A stretch of DNA of 64,000 nt from Rhizobiaceae bacterium (GTDB taxonomy: Bacteria; Pseudomonadota; Alphaproteobacteria; Rhizobiales; Rhizobiaceae), in assembly GCA_029233925.1 (NCBI GenBank), contig JARGOX010000017.1:62001-126000 (forward strand). Direction: 5' to 3'. Below are positions 62,396 to 64,000 of this stretch, piece after piece (positions within the stretch are counted from its first letter, which is position 1; each line of letters opens with the position of its first letter). Below the pieces are notes generated by a model, which worked only from the letters and a program-made list of their open reading frames with translations, was not told where the DNA came from and searched no databases. Made by a program: the position numbers and the translations under genes.

Positions 62396-63267
62396 ATGGC
62401 CCTCCCCAGGGTTGTTTCCTGCAGGGTTGAAAAAGCGTCGGCAGCAAGGCCTGGCAGGACTCGCAGCCGATACCAGCCTGGCGCGTCCGCTGCGTCCCGT
62501 CCGTCAAATTCTTCCAGACAGGTTTTGGCGATCATTTGCATTTTTTCGGGAGACGGCGCATGGCCAATGATGGCCTCTTCAAAGCCTGTCCAGCGTTTTG
62601 CAACGGCTTCGACCGCACCGGCCGCGACCGTTGCCGCAGATATTTTTCCGCTGGCATCCAGAGCAATCGACACACTGAGATTGGCAACGGGATAGTCGCC
62701 CGCCTTGCGCAGGGTCAGCCGGGCATGCGTGCTCATGCGTTGCGTGCGGGGGATGATCAGGCGTGTTACCAGATCGGTGTGGGCGCGGGTGGCGCGCCCA
62801 TCAAGGAAGGCTGCCATGGTCTGGGTTCTGCTGCCATCAAGGCCTTCGAATTCCAGTCTGGCATCCAGGGCGAGAAGCGCCGGCACCAGATCAGCCGCCG
62901 CAAATTCCGCTGTGCAAATGTTGCCGCCAATGGTTGCCATGCGCCGAATGGCCGGATTGGCCGAATGGCCAGCCGCCTGTGCCAAGGCTGCCAGATCATT
63001 GTATCCGTTTAGAGCATTGGCGATTTGTTCATGGGTCGCCAGAGCGCCGATCACTGCCCGTTGCTGGTCAATGTTGATGGTGCGCAGCGCTTCGATGCGT
63101 GACAGGTCGATCAGGGTCTGATCAGCTGTTTCGCAGCGCAGCGGGGCACGCATAACCCAGGTTGCGCCGGCCAGGGGAATGGCACTGTCTGCCAATTCAC
63201 GCAGAGCACGCAGTGCCTCGTTCAGATCATTTGCCAGGAAAAGTTTGGGGTAGGGCGTAATGTCCAC
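62392..63267 (-). CDS. Molybdenum hydroxylase FAD-binding subunit (CoxM family)
   Basis: About 291 residues, taking the GTG at 63267 (VDITPYPKLFLANDLNEALR) as start because it matches the usual N-terminus; a longer frame to 63336 lacks a better site. FAD-binding pieces: IPLAGATWVM, AGHSANPAIRRMATIGGNIC, and the C-terminal CO-dehydrogenase flavoprotein domain with TLRKAGDYPVANLSVSIALD. First gene of the three-gene operon with the CoxS- and CoxL-like subunits. NAD or quinone would be the electron acceptor. Confidence 0.9.
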   Translation of the reverse strand: MDITPYPKLFLANDLNEALRALRELADSAIPLAGATWVMRAPLRCETADQTLIDLSRIEALRTINIDQQRAVIGALATHEQIANALNGYNDLAALAQAAGHSANPAIRRMATIGGNICTAEFAAADLVPALLALDARLEFEGLDGSRTQTMAAFLDGRATRAHTDLVTRLIIPRTQRMSTHARLTLRKAGDYPVANLSVSIALDASGKISAATVAAGAVEAVAKRWTGFEEAIIGHAPSPEKMQMIAKTCLEEFDGRDAADAPGWYRLRVLPGLAADAFSTLQETTLGRAM

Positions 63268-63449
63268 TGCTGCCTGCCGGTTTGATGTGCGTATCCTGCA
63301 CCGAAGCCGGCAAAAGGCGCCAGCCCGGACAGACAAGGGGTGAATGGTCGCAGCCTAACATCCGCGCCGAACCATGAAAAATTCAATTTCCGCAGGGCAG
63401 CTATCTGAATTGTTGATAATGCCCCTTTTCAGGCACGCTTCGTCCAGCG

Positions 63450-64000
63450 TTACCGGGACGGGATATTCTCGTGAAATAACACCTGCAACCGTGGCAGATA
63501 TTCCGGTTCCTTTGTTCCCCGGACCGCGGCGGCGAGCAGCTTGATGATTTCGCGCGCCTCGACCCGTGAATTCTGGTCGATCACGGCATCCACTGTTCTG
63601 TCCAACAGAAGACCTCTGGTGGCGTCGGTCAGGTCATGGGCGATGAAGACAATGTCATGCTGCGCATTGGCCTCCTTCAGGGCCTGCGCAATGCCCTGTG
63701 TGCCGGACCCGATATTGTAAATCGCCGACGGTCGATCTGTCTTGAGAATGGCGTGCATCTCTTCATAGGCGCGGTCCCGGTCCTCTTCGACTTCAATCAG
63801 CGCCGATATGCGCAGATTGTTGAAGTCGCGCCCCGTCACCGCGCGAAACCCCATTTCCCGTTCTTCATGTCCGCGATAGGAGGGCGAACCGATGAACACC
63901 ACGATGTTGTGCTGGTTGTCGGGATGCAGGAAACGCCCGGTCAAGAGGCCTGCAAGCCTTCCGGCGGCCCGGTTGTCTATCCCGATATAGCCGACCTTTG
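63450..64000 (-). CDS. LacI-family regulator, C-terminal part (truncated by window edge)
   Basis: The frame runs off the window end; about 182 C-terminal residues are visible. NIVVFIGSPSYRGHEEREMG, SAIYNIGSGTQGIAQALKEA and HDIVFIAHDLTDATRGLLLD are the second lobe of a periplasmic-binding-protein-like effector domain as in LacI-type regulators; the DNA-binding part must lie beyond 64000. No signal peptide can be judged, so a sugar-binding protein is an alternative, but the AREIIKLLAAAVRGTKEPEY ending favours a LacI regulator. It is upstream of the molybdenum hydroxylase operon on the same strand. Confidence 0.78.
   Translation of the reverse strand, partial: KVGYIGIDNRAAGRLAGLLTGRFLHPDNQHNIVVFIGSPSYRGHEEREMGFRAVTGRDFNNLRISALIEVEEDRDRAYEEMHAILKTDRPSAIYNIGSGTQGIAQALKEANAQHDIVFIAHDLTDATRGLLLDRTVDAVIDQNSRVEAREIIKLLAAAVRGTKEPEYLPRLQVLFHENIPSR

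Overview
The window reads like an accessory, catabolic stretch of chromosome or large plasmid from an alphaproteobacterium, most probably of the order Hyphomicrobiales (Rhizobiales); this is inferred from the Omp25-type porin, the phasin-like small protein, the tiny MNSIIYLVG-type membrane peptide, the DppC-DppD and DctQM fusions and the moderately GC-rich coding style. Genes are dense, strands switch often, and most blocks pair a solute importer with oxidative enzymes and a one-component regulator. I saw no rRNA, tRNA, intact transposase or CRISPR array.

Region by region. 1-2634: end of a flavin hydroxylase, a fumarylacetoacetate-hydrolase (FAH) family enzyme and an IclR regulator. 2725-7748 (minus): FAH enzyme, cupin, alpha/beta hydrolase, flavin monooxygenase and a NodD/NahR-like LysR regulator, divergent from 7903-11979 (plus): VOC dioxygenase-like protein, Rieske protein, kynurenine-formamidase-type cyclase and a fused DctQM TRAP permease. 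An inverted repeat with a third half-site lies between the LysR gene and the dioxygenase gene. The matching DctP (12321-13328) faces the permease and ends in a clear terminator. Together these look like uptake, hydroxylation, ring opening and hydrolysis of an aromatic or N-heterocyclic acid.

13987-24689 is the most interesting block. A minus-strand operon encodes a D-2-hydroxyacid dehydrogenase-type flavoprotein, an exported metallo-beta-lactamase-fold protein, a complete TctCBA importer, a single 1,042-residue ORF joining a thiamine-diphosphate (ThDP) decarboxylase to an aldehyde dehydrogenase (ALDH), and a second metallo-hydrolase. A divergent GntR/FCD regulator and overlapping palindromes sit at its head. 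The enzyme order spells 2-hydroxyacid to 2-oxoacid to aldehyde to acid, the logic of the mandelate pathway with different parts.

24878-30928 holds several decayed genes (a porin with an in-frame amber stop, an internally deleted SDR, a multiply broken M15-like protein) among intact ones (GNAT, a double OsmC-like protein, a tartrate/isopropylmalate-type dehydrogenase, a membrane protein). 31155-37807 has a cupin with a TAXI/TRAP importer, divergent from an ALDH that has lost its catalytic centre, followed by a second ThDP enzyme; short tandem repeats lie between. 37943-42360 holds a DUF2182/DUF1326 pair, a winged-helix/TPR regulator and a quinone-oxidoreductase-like enzyme.

42385-49201: GntR regulator, a peptide-type ABC importer and a divergent DUF1028 gene separated by twin identical-arm palindromes. 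49329-59429: two glycosyltransferases, small stress or envelope proteins (ferritin-like, 24-residue membrane peptide, phasin-like), a nitrilase-type hydrolase, a membrane-anchored endonuclease/exonuclease/phosphatase protein and a polytopic membrane protein. 59562-64000: a three-subunit molybdenum hydroxylase and the C-terminal part of a LacI-type regulator that runs off the window.
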